A DNA stretch of 6,870 nucleotides from Opitutaceae bacterium (lineage in GTDB: Bacteria > Verrucomicrobiota > Verrucomicrobiia > Opitutales > Opitutaceae), in NCBI GenBank assembly GCA_031282705.1, contig JAITDF010000356.1, positions 1 to 6,870 on the forward strand, given 5' to 3'. Shown one piece after another: positions 1 to 6,431 of this stretch (positions are counted from its first letter, which is position 1; each line of letters begins with the position of its first letter). The position numbers and the translations under genes are program-made. Below the pieces are notes generated by a model. That model was not told where the DNA came from, searched no databases, and saw nothing but the letters and a program-made list of their open reading frames with translations.

Positions 1-254
1 CGTTTGGCCGTTGTTCGAAGAGGTCGCTTTGCTTGAGGTCTTTCTCTGACTCAAAGATTGTGCGCGAGGGGCGCGGGGTGCGACGGGACACGGGTTGCCT
101 TATACCAATACTCTCTCAAAGTGAGACGAAACGGTCATGCTTGTCACGTGGGGGTATCGCTTGCGACGCCCTTGGGGGATCAATCCGGACTTCGCAAGCG
201 AAGCCCCCTACGATTGAGTTCCACGATACGCCTTATTTTGAAAGCAAACTGGGA
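1..254. other. Non-coding tail downstream of the operon
   Basis: This 254-base stretch follows the stop codon of the last minus-strand gene and is visibly less GC-biased than the genes. I see no gene I can defend. At the extreme left edge, two short frames on the plus strand close early (stops at 34-36 and 47-49). A minus-strand frame is open from about position 115 to the edge but has no convincing start. Any of these could be the end or beginning of a neighbour lying mostly outside the window. A small 5-bp hairpin (114-118 with 122-126) is present. The main structure is the paired inverted repeat at 147-211, annotated separately. No hairpin followed by a T-run was found, so no classical intrinsic terminator can be called for the operon. 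Confidence 0.6.
147..211. repeat. REPIN-like pair of inverted palindromic repeats
   Basis: Two copies of one motif, consensus GGGGGNNTCGCTTGCGANG, face each other. One is at 150-168 on plus and the other at 208-190 on minus. They match at 16 of 19 positions and are separated by a 21-base spacer (169-189). Each copy is itself partly palindromic; the second holds CTTCG-CAAG-CGAAG at 190-203. The two copies can also pair with each other into a long stem of 16 Watson-Crick pairs, one G-T pair and two mismatches. The second copy is preceded on its own strand by GTAG (211-208), and the first by the related CGTGG. A GTAG-type tetranucleotide next to an imperfect GC-rich palindrome, arranged as an inverted doublet, is the known layout of REP/REPIN elements mobilised by RAYT transposases. 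That identity is inferred here, because only one doublet is visible. Lying 44 bases after the operon stop, it may also act as a transcript-end stabiliser or weak terminator. Confidence 0.6.
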
Positions 255-2549
255 TTAGAGGTCGATGTCCACGCTGCGCGTCGCGCCGGGGGGCAGCGGG
301 AGGGCGGGGGCGTCGAGGAGGTGGTTTTCCTGAAGCGGCCCGGCGGCTTGGGCGTCGGTCTCGGCGAGGAGGCGCACTTGCGCGGACACGGTTGTGGGAT
401 TGGTGACTTCGAGCGTGAGCCTGTCCGGGCGCCGGCCGGTGATGCGCGCCGTCACGGCGTCGAAGGTGGTCACGCGGGCACGATCAATTTCCAGATAGAT
501 GCCGGGGATTTCGATGGCGGTGAGCATGACGCTGGTTTCAGCCCAGTTGGTGGAGGTGACGAGTTCGCCGATGCGGTCTTCGCCTTCCCAGTCGGTGATG
601 TTTACGCGTTCACACATGCAGCCGGGGCGGCGGCCGCCGATGGGGTGCGCGGGGTGGGGGACGTATTGGGTGATGTTGGCGGCGATGTCGCGGAGGAGTG
701 CGAGGTGATACGGGTCGCGGGTGGCGCGGTAGAGCTTGAGGAAGGCGAGGCCGGAGAAGGTGCAGAGGCCGGGGGCGGCGTGCTTGTTCTGGGTGTTGGC
801 ATAGACGGCGCCGGTGGTGCGGATGCCGGCGCGGCCGAGGGTGGAGGCGGGCGGGAGGGGGTAGTCGTAGCTGACGACCCAGGTGGAAAACTGGCGCGAG
901 GTTTCGGCGGCGCGGGCGAGCCAGGCGGGGTCGCGCGTGGCGTCGTGGAGCGCGGCGCAGGTTTCGATGAGCGAATACCAGGATTCGGAGTCGGGGTTTT
1001 GGAGGGCGTCGCCGGGGCCGCCGCAGGCGAGGCCTTTGCGCGTGAAGTTTTCGTGGTAATGGGTCGCGGCGGCGAGCGCGGTTTCGAGGAGGCGGGGCTC
1101 GTCGTAATAGCGTGCCGCGAGGGTGAGCGCGGCGGGGATGATGGCGCCGCTGGTGGAGCCGCCGACGACGATTGCGCCGGTGCGCGAATCGACGAACTGG
1201 CCGAATTGCCCGTTGCGGCGCCAGAGGAGGTCGAGCGCGTCGCACACGCGGCGCACGCCGTCGCGCCAGGCGGGTTTTACGGGGATGCCGAGCTTTTCCA
1301 TCAGCCGGAGTTGCTTGATGGCGTAATAAACGCCGTCGCCGCTTTTGCGGATGAGGTGCCAGTCGCGGGTGTGGGGTTTGCGGATGTCGCCGCCGAGCCA
1401 CTCAGTCCCGTTGCGGCAGGCGTCCCAGAAGAAGCCGGCGGGGCAGATGCCGGCGGGGAAGAGCCAGTCGAAGTTGCGCAGGACACGGGCGCGGGTGGCG
1501 GCGTCGCCGGCGAAGAGGAGCGGGTAGGTGCTGACAAGGCCGCCGACCCAGCCGATCTGCCAGTCCTGGAGAAAGCCTTCGCGGAAGCCGACGGCGTAGT
1601 AGCCGTGTTCGGGGACGTAGTTGAGCGTGTTGTATTTTTCCGCGATGGTGTCGAGCGCGGCGGAGTAAGGGAGGCGAAAATGCGGGACGGGGAATGCGGA
1701 ACGGGGAATGGGGGCGGCGGGGGCGGTTTTGCGGATTTCGGCGTAACGGTCGAAGAGGGCCTGGAGTCCGGGGGCGGCGAAGAGGTGGAGGTGGAAGCGG
1801 AGGGAGATTTCGTCGCCGGTTTTGAAGTCGGCGGGGCGGTCGGTCGAGGTGGCGCGGGCGTCGCAGCCGCGGTAGCTGTGGAGTTCGCGCATGAGCGGGG
1901 CGGTGAGCGTGAGGGTGGCGCGCGTGCGGTCGCGGTTTTCCTCGATGCCGAGGCCGTGGTCGCCGAGGGCGTTGGCGTGGGGGGCGAGGAGCCAGAGGGC
2001 GCGTTTGTGCGCGGGGGCGTAAAACCCGATGGAGGGCGCGGCCATGCTGCCGCTGCGTTCCTGGATGCGCGAGGGGCCGGGGGTTTCGTTGAGTTTGGGG
2101 ATGTCGGTGATGATGGGAGGGCGGTCGGGGCCGATGTCCTGCACTTCGCAGAGTTTGGGCGAGTAGCGGAGGCGGCGCGCGGGGAAGCGGTTGCCGTTGT
2201 AGGCGGCGGAGGGGAGGAGGACGTAGTTGTCGGGCGACCAGCCGTCGATGTCGATTTCGGCGGCGACGACGGCCTGGGGGAGCGGGCCGTGGTCGCAACG
2301 GAAGCGGAGTTCGATGTCGAAGGCGCCGAAGCGCGCGTCGCGGGTGGCGAGCGGGTTTGCGTTGACCGACACAGACCAGCGGGAGCCGTCGAGCGCGAGC
2401 GCGGCATCGGCGGCGCCGTCGAGGGGCGCGGCGGCTTGCGCGACGAGGAGGTTGTGGCGGGCGTGGTCGTGGCGGCTGATGCGGGCGCGCAAGCGGCACC
2501 GGTGGTGCGCGAGGAGTTCGGCGGGCCAGGGCGTGGAGGCGGCGGGCAT
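255..2549 (-). CDS. Uncharacterised six-hairpin-type glycoside hydrolase-like protein
   Basis: This encodes a 764-residue protein that I do not recognise as a named family. Residues 1-270 are rich in alternating hydrophobic stretches and read as a beta-sandwich domain; they include the segment DNYVLLPSAAYNGNRF at 107-122. A Pro/Ala-rich linker follows (275-295). Residues 300-685 have the helix-loop repeats and aromatic motifs of an (alpha/alpha)6 toroid: WQIGWVGG at 330-337, ESWYSLIE at 522-529, NTQNKH at 585-590 and ERVNITDWEGED at 647-658, with a CxC at 644-646. Residues 686-764 look like a small beta domain. There is no signal peptide or membrane segment, so it is probably cytoplasmic. The ATG at 2549 lies two bases after the GH105 stop (TGA-CC-ATG), which suggests translational coupling and a shared substrate. 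The frame is open a further 316 codons upstream, but that stretch overlaps GH105 and is not coding. A glycosidase or lyase acting on uronic-acid oligosaccharides is my inference; catalytic residues cannot be assigned. Confidence 0.8.
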   Translation of the reverse strand: MPAASTPWPAELLAHHRCRLRARISRHDHARHNLLVAQAAAPLDGAADAALALDGSRWSVSVNANPLATRDARFGAFDIELRFRCDHGPLPQAVVAAEIDIDGWSPDNYVLLPSAAYNGNRFPARRLRYSPKLCEVQDIGPDRPPIITDIPKLNETPGPSRIQERSGSMAAPSIGFYAPAHKRALWLLAPHANALGDHGLGIEENRDRTRATLTLTAPLMRELHSYRGCDARATSTDRPADFKTGDEISLRFHLHLFAAPGLQALFDRYAEIRKTAPAAPIPRSAFPVPHFRLPYSAALDTIAEKYNTLNYVPEHGYYAVGFREGFLQDWQIGWVGGLVSTYPLLFAGDAATRARVLRNFDWLFPAGICPAGFFWDACRNGTEWLGGDIRKPHTRDWHLIRKSGDGVYYAIKQLRLMEKLGIPVKPAWRDGVRRVCDALDLLWRRNGQFGQFVDSRTGAIVVGGSTSGAIIPAALTLAARYYDEPRLLETALAAATHYHENFTRKGLACGGPGDALQNPDSESWYSLIETCAALHDATRDPAWLARAAETSRQFSTWVVSYDYPLPPASTLGRAGIRTTGAVYANTQNKHAAPGLCTFSGLAFLKLYRATRDPYHLALLRDIAANITQYVPHPAHPIGGRRPGCMCERVNITDWEGEDRIGELVTSTNWAETSVMLTAIEIPGIYLEIDRARVTTFDAVTARITGRRPDRLTLEVTNPTTVSAQVRLLAETDAQAAGPLQENHLLDAPALPLPPGATRSVDIDL
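1679..1720. repeat. 14-bp microsatellite-like repeat inside a CDS
   Basis: On the plus strand the unit AATGCGGRACGGGG occurs twice in tandem (1679-1692 and 1693-1706, 13 of 14 identical). A decayed third unit beginning AATGGGGGC follows (1707-1720). In the minus-strand protein it encodes the Pro-rich stretch IPRSAFPVPHF (residues 281-291), between the beta-rich N-terminal part and the helical domain. The sequence resembles the GGAATGCGGAA-type microrepeats found between genes in many GC-rich genomes. It may be such a repeat absorbed into an interdomain linker. That origin is inference. Confidence 0.6.
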
Positions 2550-2551
2550 GG

Positions 2552-3622
2552 TCAGAGGCCGAGTTTCATGCCTTCGTTGAGAAGGAGGAGGGCGAGCGCC
2601 TGTCCGTAGGCCATGGGGCAGACGGGGATTTTGCGGTAGTGGTCGAGGTCGCGGCCCATGCCGGTGCCGTAGGAGACTTGCTGCACGGTGCCGTCGGGGG
2701 AGATGTGGCGCACGACGGCGTCGAGGGCTTTGCGTCCGGTTTCGATGAAGGCGTTGTCGAGGTAGCCTTTGCGGACGCTTTTGAGGATGCCGTAGCCAAA
2801 GCCGGCGGTGGCGGAGGTTTCGACGTAGGAGCGCGGGTCGTCGAGGAGCGTGGTCCAGAGGCCGTCGGGGCGCTGGCATCCGGCGAGGGCCGCGGCTTGC
2901 GCGGCAAGGGTGTCGATGAGGTAGGATTCGATCGAGGGCGGGAGGTCGCGCACGATGTCGAGATAATCGGGGATGCCGGCGGTGATCCAGCAGTTGCCGC
3001 GCGCCCAGAGGGCGTTGGCAAAGTTGTGGCGTCCGTCGAAAGTCCAGCCGTGATACCAGAGGCCGGTTTTGCGGTCGAAGAGGTATTTGATGTGGACGAG
3101 AAACTGGCGGATGGATTCCTCGATGTAGTCGCGGCGTTTGAGGATGACGCCCATCTTGGCGAGGAAAAGGACGGTCATGAAAAGGGTGTCGGCCCAGACT
3201 TGGTGCTCGTTGGCCTCGCCGGTGACGATGTGCTGGAGGGCGCGGTCTTCGGTGCGGGGCATTTCGGACATGACCCAGCCGGCCCATTCGGCGCAGAGGG
3301 CGAGGCGGGTTTTGTCGCCGCCCGTCCCGGCGAGGTGCGCGAGGGTGAGCATGGGTGCCGTGGTGTTGACGTTTTTCGCGGGGAGGCCGGCGCGGAGGCG
3401 GCGTTCGAACCAGGCGTTGATGGTGTCGAGGATGCGGGTGTCGCGGACTTCCTGATAGTGTTTGTAGAGTCCGTAAAGTCCCACGCCTTGGGGCCACTCC
3501 CAGTGTTCAAAGTCGATGATGCCGATGGGGCATGTTTCATCAATGGTCTGGTTTTCGATGCGCGTCATGCGTTCCGCGACGAGGTTGACAAGTGGAGAGA
3601 GGGCCGGACGTGTGTTTTTCAT
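2552..3622 (-). CDS. GH105 unsaturated rhamnogalacturonyl hydrolase-like enzyme
   Basis: A 356-residue protein of the GH88/GH105 (YteR/YesR) type. The family hydrolyses the unsaturated uronic acid that polysaccharide lyases leave at the non-reducing end, typically releasing the 4,5-unsaturated galacturonate from rhamnose. Family landmarks in order: VNTTAPMLTLAHL (85-97), EHQVWADTLFMTVLFLAKMG (139-158), LWYHGWTFDGRHNFANALWA (188-207) and ETSATAGFGYGI (268-279). Asp145 in the WxDT motif matches the catalytic acid/base Asp143 of Bacillus YteR. The length fits the family (about 370). I chose the ATG at 3622. A TTG at 3703 would add 27 residues that lack family character. No Shine-Dalgarno is visible before the chosen start. 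There is no signal peptide, so the enzyme is predicted to be cytoplasmic and to act after uptake by the symporter encoded 117 bases upstream. The stop is two bases before the next start, so the two enzymes are probably co-translated. Exact substrate specificity within GH105 cannot be read from sequence. Confidence 0.92.
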   Translation of the reverse strand: MKNTRPALSPLVNLVAERMTRIENQTIDETCPIGIIDFEHWEWPQGVGLYGLYKHYQEVRDTRILDTINAWFERRLRAGLPAKNVNTTAPMLTLAHLAGTGGDKTRLALCAEWAGWVMSEMPRTEDRALQHIVTGEANEHQVWADTLFMTVLFLAKMGVILKRRDYIEESIRQFLVHIKYLFDRKTGLWYHGWTFDGRHNFANALWARGNCWITAGIPDYLDIVRDLPPSIESYLIDTLAAQAAALAGCQRPDGLWTTLLDDPRSYVETSATAGFGYGILKSVRKGYLDNAFIETGRKALDAVVRHISPDGTVQQVSYGTGMGRDLDHYRKIPVCPMAYGQALALLLLNEGMKLGL

Positions 3623-3739
3623 GCTTGTTGTGAAAAAGGGAAGGGCGCGGGCAGGGAACCCGCCGCGCGGGATGCGGACGATGCACGGGCTTGTTTGCGT
3701 CAACCGGCCGGTGTCGTCCGGGGGTGCGCGGCGAAGGAG
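3623..3739. other. 117-base intergenic gap inside the operon
   Basis: This separates the symporter stop from the GH105 start. It contains an 8-base palindrome CCGGCCGG (3704-3711) but no hairpin followed by a T-run, and no promoter-like AT-rich box. The bases just before the GH105 ATG read CCCTTTTTCACAACAAGC on the minus strand, with no purine-rich ribosome-binding site. Read-through from the symporter gene is the simplest assumption. Confidence 0.5.
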
Positions 3740-6352
3740 TCAGCGGAAACCGGGCGCGCGGTCGGCCTCGCTGGGGCGGGGCGTGAACACGGTCAGGCCG
3801 GTGAGGCCGGCGCGGGACGAGGAGGGGCGCAGGAGGCTGCACGCGTAGCCGGCGGCCATGCAGATGATGATGGCGAGGGGCGAGTAGAAGGCCCAGTGCA
3901 CCGGCGTGAAGAGTTTGATGAGGAGCATCGCGACGACGCTGATGAGCGTGCCGATGATGGCGCCGAAGCTGTTGGCGCGCCTGGTGAACATGCCGAGCGA
4001 ATACACGCCGACGATGCCGCCGCCGAGGAGGGCCATGATCTGGCTCCAGACGGCCATCATGGACTTGATGTTGAGGCCGGCGAGGAGGAGCGCCATGATG
4101 GTGCCGAGGAAGCCGACGGCGTAGGAGGAGAGCTTGAGGACGCGCAGGCGCTGTCTGTCGGAGGCGCGCGGGCGGAAGCGCATGTAGAAATCCTCGGTGA
4201 AGATGGTGGCGACGCTGTTCATGTTGCTCGCGACGGTGGCCATCGCGGAGGCGAAGATGGCGGCGATCATGATGCCGGCGAGGCCGACGGGGAGCGCCTG
4301 CACGGCGATGAGGGGGACGACCTGGTCGTTTTGGGCGCCGATGTCGAGCCGGGCCGGGTGCGCGTGGAAAAATGCGAATATCGCGATGCCCATGACATTG
4401 ACGACAAGGGCGATGAGGATGGCGCAAAAGACGTTCATGCCGGCGACGCGGCGCACCTCGTGCTGCGGCGCGGAAAAGACGCGCTGGATCATGGGCTGGT
4501 CGCCGGCGAGTTGCACCGTGCATTGCATGAAGGTGCCGAGAAAAAGTATCCAGACGGCGGGCACGGTGATGTCCCACGTGAGCAGGGCGAGGTCGAACTT
4601 GCGGTAGGTTTTGCCAATGTCGATGAACTCGCCAAACCCGCCGGGCAGCGCGAGGATGCAGACGATGATGACGGCAAGGGGCGCGACAAACTTGATGCAG
4701 CCTTGGAAGACTTCGGTCCAGATGACGGCCTTGAAGCCGCCGAGCGAGGTGTAGATGGTGGTGAGAATCCCCATCACGATGACGCTGACAAAGACATTCA
4801 GTCCCGTGCAGGCCGAGATGGCGATGGCGGGAAGCACAAGCACGACGGCGGCGCGACCGACGGTGAGAAAGAGAATTTGCTGGGCGCTGGCGAGGAGGCG
4901 CAGCGCGCGGTTGAAACGTTGTTCGAGATATTCGTAGGTCGAGGTGAGCTGGAGGCGCCGCAACAGCGGGAAAATGAGATACGCCTGTATGAAAAACCCG
5001 GCGATGTTGATGAATATGGGGAAAACCCAGATGAGATTGGTGGCGAAGGAGAGCGCGGGTATCGCCATGAAGCTGATGGCGCTGGCCCCCGTGGCGAACA
5101 TGCTGATGCCGGCGGCCCACCATGTCACGGAGCGGCTGCCGAGGGAGTATTCGGTGCTGGATTCCTGACGCCGGGAAAAATACCAGCCGAGCCAGGCCAT
5201 GCCGCCGAAATAGGCGGCGATAAAGAGATAGTCGAGCCAGGCGAGGTTGCGCACGCGCCGGATGGGGGTGAGTTCGGTGATGCCGCCACCGCCGCCATTG
5301 CCGCCGAAGATGAGGATGCCGTTGTTTTGCGCGGACACGATGGCGGGGTTGATTGCGGCCACGCGCCCGCCGGTGTCGGCCCATGCGTCGGTCACAATGT
5401 GGTAGAGCCAGACGGGGCGGGGGGTGGATGTGTTTGCGGTGATGGCGAAGGGCTCGGTGGTTTCGGGTGTGGTGTCGCCGCCAAAGACAAGGACGTGCCC
5501 CTGCCCGCTGGGCGCGGCGGCGCCGGCGGCCATGGCGGCGGGGAGCGGCTGGCGTTTTTCCCAGCCGCGCTGCATGGTGCCTTCGAGCGGGACGGGGCGG
5601 TAAATCCATGTCTCGTCACTCACGCGGTAACGGAGCGCCGGGGCGGCGGGCGTGGCGGCGGCGGTGGCAGGCGCAGCGGTGGCAGGCGCGGCGGTGGCGG
5701 AGACGATTTCGCGTCCGCCGGTGATGATGAGCACGTCGTATTGCGCGGTGACGATGGGGAGGATTTTTCCCGAGCCGGGGAATGCTTCCCGGCGCGTCCA
5801 GATGGCGGCGGCATTGGAAAGATCGAGGGACCAAAGGTTGGTTTCGGCGGTGGCGGCGTTGCGCGCGTCGGTGGTGCCGCAGACGACATAAAGGGTGTCG
5901 CCGATGACGGCGGCCCCGGCTCCGGCGAGCGGTTGCGGGAGGTCGGGGAGGGAGGCGGTTTCGAGTTTGCCATCGCGCCATGCGAGACGCGTGACGGCGG
6001 CGCTGGCGTCGGAGCCGACCATGCCGCCGATGGCGATGATGGCGTCGCCATGCTGGGCGGAGGCGCCCCAGCGGCGGCGGTCGGGCCAGGCGGTTTTGGT
6101 CCAGGACGGCGGTTGCGCGTTTTTGCCGTTGGCGGCGGGGAGTGTGTGAAGGGTTTGCGTGGCGCCGTCGGCGAGGATGAGCATGCCGCCGCTTTTGCCG
6201 TGGAAGGCCCCGGCCCGGTCGCCGGCGGGCGCGGCCGGGCCGGGCCAGCGTGTTTCGTTGACGAGCGACGTGTCACCGGCGCGGGCCGGCGCGGGGGCGA
6301 TGACAAACGCAAGGAATGAGAGAAACGGAAACGTGGCGAAAAGGGAGCGCAT
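3740..6352 (-). CDS. Kelch-propeller/sodium:solute symporter fusion
   Basis: An 870-residue inner-membrane transporter. Residues 1-25 form a signal peptide with a likely cut after ARA. Residues 30-355 hold about six Kelch-like blades, marked by strand-GG motifs such as AIIAIGG (104-110), VLIITGG (207-213), HVLVFGG (286-292) and GILIFGG (345-351). They resemble NanM/YjhT-type mutarotases. Residues 370-840 are a complete sodium:solute symporter core with about 13 membrane helices. Its family signatures are GSRSVTWWAAGISMFATGAS (405-424), GGFKAVIWTEVFQ (538-550) and AIFASAMATVASNMNSVATI (698-717). The signal peptide would put the propeller in the periplasm, which agrees with the outward N-terminus of SSS carriers. 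Such fusions are known and often annotated as sialic-acid transporters. Here the GH105 neighbour argues for an unsaturated uronic-acid oligosaccharide or pectin-derived sugar instead (inference). The start is the ATG at 6352, because it begins the signal peptide; no Shine-Dalgarno is seen. Confidence 0.92.
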   Translation of the reverse strand: MRSLFATFPFLSFLAFVIAPAPARAGDTSLVNETRWPGPAAPAGDRAGAFHGKSGGMLILADGATQTLHTLPAANGKNAQPPSWTKTAWPDRRRWGASAQHGDAIIAIGGMVGSDASAAVTRLAWRDGKLETASLPDLPQPLAGAGAAVIGDTLYVVCGTTDARNAATAETNLWSLDLSNAAAIWTRREAFPGSGKILPIVTAQYDVLIITGGREIVSATAAPATAAPATAAATPAAPALRYRVSDETWIYRPVPLEGTMQRGWEKRQPLPAAMAAGAAAPSGQGHVLVFGGDTTPETTEPFAITANTSTPRPVWLYHIVTDAWADTGGRVAAINPAIVSAQNNGILIFGGNGGGGGITELTPIRRVRNLAWLDYLFIAAYFGGMAWLGWYFSRRQESSTEYSLGSRSVTWWAAGISMFATGASAISFMAIPALSFATNLIWVFPIFINIAGFFIQAYLIFPLLRRLQLTSTYEYLEQRFNRALRLLASAQQILFLTVGRAAVVLVLPAIAISACTGLNVFVSVIVMGILTTIYTSLGGFKAVIWTEVFQGCIKFVAPLAVIIVCILALPGGFGEFIDIGKTYRKFDLALLTWDITVPAVWILFLGTFMQCTVQLAGDQPMIQRVFSAPQHEVRRVAGMNVFCAILIALVVNVMGIAIFAFFHAHPARLDIGAQNDQVVPLIAVQALPVGLAGIMIAAIFASAMATVASNMNSVATIFTEDFYMRFRPRASDRQRLRVLKLSSYAVGFLGTIMALLLAGLNIKSMMAVWSQIMALLGGGIVGVYSLGMFTRRANSFGAIIGTLISVVAMLLIKLFTPVHWAFYSPLAIIICMAAGYACSLLRPSSSRAGLTGLTVFTPRPSEADRAPGFR
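5661..5700. repeat. 15-bp in-frame tandem repeat in the Kelch domain
   Basis: The plus-strand unit GCGGTGGCAGGCGCR occurs at 5661-5675 and 5676-5690, followed by a partial copy to 5700. On the coding strand it gives a repeated Ala-Thr-Ala-Ala-Pro run (about residues 218-232), inside a longer Ala/Thr/Pro tract that ends near residue 239. The tract falls between two propeller blades, so it is probably a flexible surface loop whose length can vary by slippage without breaking the frame. Confidence 0.75.
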
Positions 6353-6431
6353 GAGTGGGCGGGGCTATGCAGATATTAATATTAAAAACAGGATTGAGGG
6401 AACAGGATTGGCTGGCGTTTCGACAAGGGCG
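6353..6431 (-). promoter_or_regulatory. Candidate promoter/control region of the symporter operon
   Basis: A 79-base gap between the partial upstream gene and the symporter. It is the only clearly AT-rich patch near a start. The minus strand carries two overlapping-style TAATAT boxes (6384-6379 and 6378-6373) inside a perfect 10-base palindrome TTAATATTAA (6376-6385), about 20 bases before the ATG. Either box could be a -10 element, but I find no convincing TTGACA-like -35 at the right distance. Just upstream lies a duplicated 10-mer (separate entry). A promoter here is plausible but not demonstrated. The symporter gene could equally be transcribed from further upstream. Confidence 0.35.
6387..6410. 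repeat. Direct repeat AACAGGATTG x2
   Basis: Two perfect copies of AACAGGATTG (6387-6396 and 6401-6410) are separated by AGGG, giving a 14-base period. They sit directly upstream of the AT-rich palindrome before the symporter start. They could be paired operator half-sites for a regulator. Alternatively they are a short remnant of the ACAGGATT-type microrepeats that occur between genes in many environmental bacterial genomes. Confidence 0.6.

Noticed and set aside
2..49. Short plus-strand frame ending at the left edge as the end of a neighbouring gene
   Set aside because: Fewer than 16 codons are visible and other frames look equally plausible, so no call can be supported.
114..126. Small TCTCA/TGAGA hairpin as operon terminator
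   Set aside because: Only 5 bp with a 3-base loop, no T-run, and more than 120 bases beyond the stop codon.
33..2609. Long plus-strand open frame of 858 codons
   Set aside because: It is antisense to the 764-residue gene. The translation is a low-complexity Gly/Ala/Val/Glu string with no motifs, as expected from the complement of high-GC3 coding DNA.
2550..3497. Upstream 316-codon extension of the 764-residue gene
   Set aside because: The extension overlaps GH105 in another frame and is Arg/Pro/His-rich. The ATG at 2549, two bases after the GH105 stop, is the natural start.
3623..3703. TTG start extending GH105 by 27 residues
   Set aside because: The added residues show no family similarity or signal peptide, and an ATG at 3622 gives the usual GH105 length.
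3540..5609. Minus-strand 689-codon open frame inside the symporter gene
   Set aside because: It is a frame-shifted shadow, full of Arg/His/Pro. The symporter frame carries clear family motifs across the same DNA.
2639..6319. Long plus-strand open frame of 1226 codons
   Set aside because: It is antisense to the GH105 and symporter genes. Its Asp/Gly/Glu/His-rich composition without domains marks it as a GC-driven shadow.
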